Positions 58,453-60,437 of a DNA stretch of 60,437 nucleotides are shown here, piece by piece. The stretch spans positions 1 to 60,437 of the forward strand of contig CAILCO010000132.1 in assembly GCA_903832735.1 (NCBI GenBank). Direction: 5' to 3'. The DNA is from an uncultured Sterolibacterium sp. Lineage in GTDB: Bacteria > Pseudomonadota > Gammaproteobacteria > Burkholderiales > Rhodocyclaceae. The translations under genes and the position numbers were made by a program. The notes under the pieces were generated by a model, which worked only from the letters and a program-made list of their open reading frames with translations, ran no database searches and was not told the DNA's origin. Each line of letters starts with the position of its first letter. Position 1 is the stretch's first letter.

Positions 58453-59484
58453 ATGGCCTTCCAGTTGCTCATATCACGAACCTTTTCCGCAGCGATCTTG
58501 ATTCCGCTGTTACTACTATTCCAACAGGAAGCATTGGCTTGGGGTGCCTCTGGGCACCGCATGATCAGCCGCATGGCAATCGAGAGTCTGCCAGCCGAAA
58601 TTCCGGCCTTCATCCGGACATCGCGGGCAATCGAGATGATTGGCGAGCTGGGCCGGGAGCCAGACCGATCCAGGGGGACAGGCAACAGCCATGACCACGA
58701 CCTCGATCCTGGCCACTACATCAATCTGTCGGATGACTTCGCGGTAGGTGGAGTGCTACCCCTCGATGCTTTGCCTGGCACCCGCGAAGATTACGACACG
58801 GCCTTGCGTTCCAATGGAACCAACGAGTACCGGGTTGGTTTCTTACCCTACGCAATCATCGATGGCTGGCAGCAATTGCAAATGGACTTCGCATATTGGC
58901 GCGCCGATGCGGCGGCGGAACGCACTGCCAAGTCCAGAGGCGATCGCGCCTGGTTTGCACAGGATCGGCGGCTCCGCGAGTTGATCATTGTGCGTGATTT
59001 GGGATACTGGAGCCATTTCGTCGCCGACGCCAGCCAAGCCATGCATGTGTCGGTTCACTATGATGGCTGGGGTGATTTTCCCAATCCACAGGGCTACTCG
59101 ACCAAGAAGGGGTTTCATGCCATGTTTGAGGGAATTTTTGTCGCGCAGCATGTCCTCCGGGAGGACATCCTCGTGAAACTGCTCCCTTTACGCGACTGCG
59201 CCTGTTCGATCCAGACTCGCACCATCTCTTATCTACGCGAAACCCATGCCCAGGTAACCCCGCTGTTTGAATTGGAGAAGGCAGGGGCGTTCTCCGAGAA
59301 CCTTCCGGCAGGCAAGGATTTCGCGGCCAACAGGCTTGCAGCGGCCATATCCGAACTGCGCGATATGATCGTAGCGGCTTGGCAAGCCAGTGCTGACTCG
59401 ACAGTGGGTTACCCTCCTGTTCCGGTGCGCGATATTGAGTCGGGCAAGATCAATCCGCTCAGTCAAATGCGCGGCTGGGATTGA
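58453..59484 (+). CDS. secreted S1/P1 nuclease-type (zinc, phospholipase C fold) protein
   Basis: A 343-residue exported protein. The signal peptide ends QEALA, so the mature chain starts WGASGHR, whose Trp and His are zinc ligands in S1/P1 nucleases. Further expected ligands are in HDHDLDPGHY and in HFVADASQAMHVSVHYDGW. Family members cleave single-stranded nucleic acid and 3'-nucleotides, or phospholipids in the related zinc phospholipase C. GGGGG lies 5 bases before the ATG at 58453. It stands alone between the hybrid kinase and the flagellin region. Confidence 0.8.
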   Translation: MAFQLLISRTFSAAILIPLLLLFQQEALAWGASGHRMISRMAIESLPAEIPAFIRTSRAIEMIGELGREPDRSRGTGNSHDHDLDPGHYINLSDDFAVGGVLPLDALPGTREDYDTALRSNGTNEYRVGFLPYAIIDGWQQLQMDFAYWRADAAAERTAKSRGDRAWFAQDRRLRELIIVRDLGYWSHFVADASQAMHVSVHYDGWGDFPNPQGYSTKKGFHAMFEGIFVAQHVLREDILVKLLPLRDCACSIQTRTISYLRETHAQVTPLFELEKAGAFSENLPAGKDFAANRLAAAISELRDMIVAAWQASADSTVGYPPVPVRDIESGKINPLSQMRGWD

Positions 59485-59911
59485 CCCCTTCTCTTAAACT
59501 TCCGATGCTCGTAATCTGCCGTTTGTGTACCTCTGCAAACGGCCACGAGCAGGCACCCGAAGTGTTGCTCCTTTGCGGCCGCTGGATCTACGCCGTCGCT
59601 CGATAGCTGACGCTGGATTGGAACATCATTCTTTATCGCCTTAGCGCTCGCTGTGCAAGCGAAACCGGGCAATGGCAACTGACCGCTTTCAGGTAAGCAT
59701 GGAGCGCGGACGCTGGCGCGCGCGCATCTTGCTCAAGGGAGATGAGGATCGGACGGACGAGGCGGTATTCGAAGGCCTCGTCCAGGATGCAACCTGCAAC
59801 CCAGGCATCTCACGCCAAAACCGACTCAGCATCCGACCGTTTTACCCATACCTACCAGCAATTTCAGACCGACCGAATTTCAATATGTTGGCATCGGTTT
59901 CTCGAAATCAC
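59485..59911. other. 430-base region without an assigned gene
   Basis: A frame at 59672-59938 encodes MATDRFQVSMERGRWRARIL and further unlike sequence. It lacks a clear ribosome site or family, so it is not called. No terminator with a U-tract is evident after the nuclease gene. Confidence 0.35.
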
Positions 59912-59938
59912 TCAAGTTCCTCTTTCCTTAGTCGTTAA
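59912..59938 (+). promoter_or_regulatory. sigma-28 (FliA)-type flagellin promoter
   Basis: TCAAGTTC, an 11-base spacer, then GTCGTTAA, against the consensus TAAAGTTT-N11-GCCGATAA (6 of 8 in each half, correct spacing). Transcription would start near 59945, giving a leader of about 80 bases before the flagellin ATG. Confidence 0.6.
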
Positions 59939-60026
59939 AGTGGGTATAGAAGCTTGCATGCAGACGTGAGCGCTTTCTGAGCACTTTCACGATGCGGCGG
60001 TAAGTAAAATAAAAAAAGGAAACAAA

Positions 60027-60437
60027 ATGCTTACCGTCAACACCAACATTGCCTCACTGAATGCCCAGGTCAACCTGGCCAACAACAGTTCCAGTCTCCA
60101 GACCGCGATCCAGCGCCTGTCCTCGGGCTTGCGCATCAACAGCGCCAAGGATGATGCCGCCGGCTACGCCATTTCCAGCCGCATGACCGCGCAGATCAAC
60201 GGTGCCAACCAGGCCGTACTCAACGCCAACGACGGCGCCTCGCTGGCGCAGACGGCGGGCGGCGCATTGTCGACCATCGCCGACAACCTGCAGAGCATCC
60301 GCACCCTGGCGGTGCAGGCGGCCAACGCCTCGAACAGCGCCTCGGACCGCGCCACGATCCAGAACCAGGCTTCACAGCTGCTGGCGTCGATCAACAGCAT
60401 CGCTTCCAGCACCAGTTTCAACGGCGTGAATCTGCTC
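60027..60437 (+). CDS. fliC: flagellin, N-terminal part (cut by window edge)
   Basis: The first 137 codons are present. The protein starts [20 protein letters not shown] and continues [20 protein letters not shown] and [20 protein letters not shown]. This is the conserved D0/D1 helix region of bacterial flagellin, exported by the flagellar type III system to form the filament. AAGGA precedes the ATG by about 7 bases. The central and C-terminal parts lie beyond the window. Confidence 0.97.
   Translation, partial: MLTVNTNIASLNAQVNLANNSSSLQTAIQRLSSGLRINSAKDDAAGYAISSRMTAQINGANQAVLNANDGASLAQTAGGALSTIADNLQSIRTLAVQAANASNSASDRATIQNQASQLLASINSIASSTSFNGVNLL

Noticed and set aside
59672-59938. 88-codon plus-strand frame before the flagellin promoter
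   Set aside because: No ribosome site, composition drifts to low complexity and it runs into the sigma-28-type promoter.

Overview
The window looks like chromosomal DNA of a GC-rich betaproteobacterium, of Rhodocyclales/Sterolibacterium type. This is inferred from codon use, the CheA/Aer chemotaxis layout, the PEP-CTERM sorting tag, the DUF2844/DUF3443 pair and the density of hybrid kinases and c-di-GMP enzymes. No rRNA, CRISPR array or intact prophage was seen.

Layout. (1) 1-4.25 kb, minus strand: a chemotaxis operon cheY-cheA-cheW-aer. The aer-like receptor is cut short at the left edge by what looks like the end of an insertion sequence. A double palindrome sits upstream of the cheY promoter. 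(2) 4.2-12.6 kb: three large hybrid histidine kinases. One is a single-chain phosphorelay ending in a diguanylate cyclase (HK-REC-HPt-REC-GGDEF); its neighbour is a close paralogue. (3) 12.6-15.6 kb: a DUF2867 protein, a DEDDy exonuclease, a carboxylesterase, then a small exosortase-type operon. That operon holds a PEP-CTERM protein with a sigma-54-like promoter and a 55-residue protein that is almost only a signal peptide plus a PEID-type sorting tag. (4) 15.7-16.0 kb: tRNA-Cys and tRNA-Gly. (5) 16-27.2 kb, minus strand: a tightly packed nine- or ten-gene run. It starts with a Tat-exported thiamine-diphosphate enzyme, followed by cytochrome c, DUF2844, a DUF3443 aspartic-protease-like lipoprotein, a haem/Vgb propeller protein, a Tat-exported alpha/beta hydrolase, a tartrate/malate-type dehydrogenase, an orphan TRAP binding protein and a GGDEF-EAL protein. 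(6) 27.3-32.6 kb: a low-complexity harpin-like protein, a TPR/ATP-grasp protein, and an OmpR/EnvZ-type pair with a TonB-like protein.

(7) 32.7-47.4 kb, plus strand: a catabolic operon. It contains succinate-semialdehyde dehydrogenase, an M24 metallopeptidase-fold enzyme lacking one metal Asp, a fused E1 alpha-beta 2-oxoacid/acetoin-type dehydrogenase, a VOC enzyme, E2, E3, a complete ribose-type ABC importer, a LacI regulator and a ZIP metal transporter. The substrate is unknown. (8) 47.4-54.3 kb: patchier sequence. An SRPBCC gene is followed by an integron attC-like structure. A three-gene unit joins a GGDEF-EAL membrane protein, an outer-membrane-like protein and a periplasmic cupredoxin. 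Small hypotheticals are also present. (9) 54.3-60.4 kb: a 1270-residue hybrid kinase fused to GGDEF and a degenerate EAL domain, a secreted S1/P1-nuclease-type protein, and the start of a flagellin gene behind a sigma-28-type promoter.

Overall the window combines motility and second-messenger control with two metabolic operons. The strongest candidates for undescribed biology are the Tat-exported ThDP-enzyme operon (18.8-27.2 kb), the tag-only exosortase-type miniprotein (15.4 kb) and the attC-like element (47.5 kb). All assignments are from reading motifs by eye; no database search was run.
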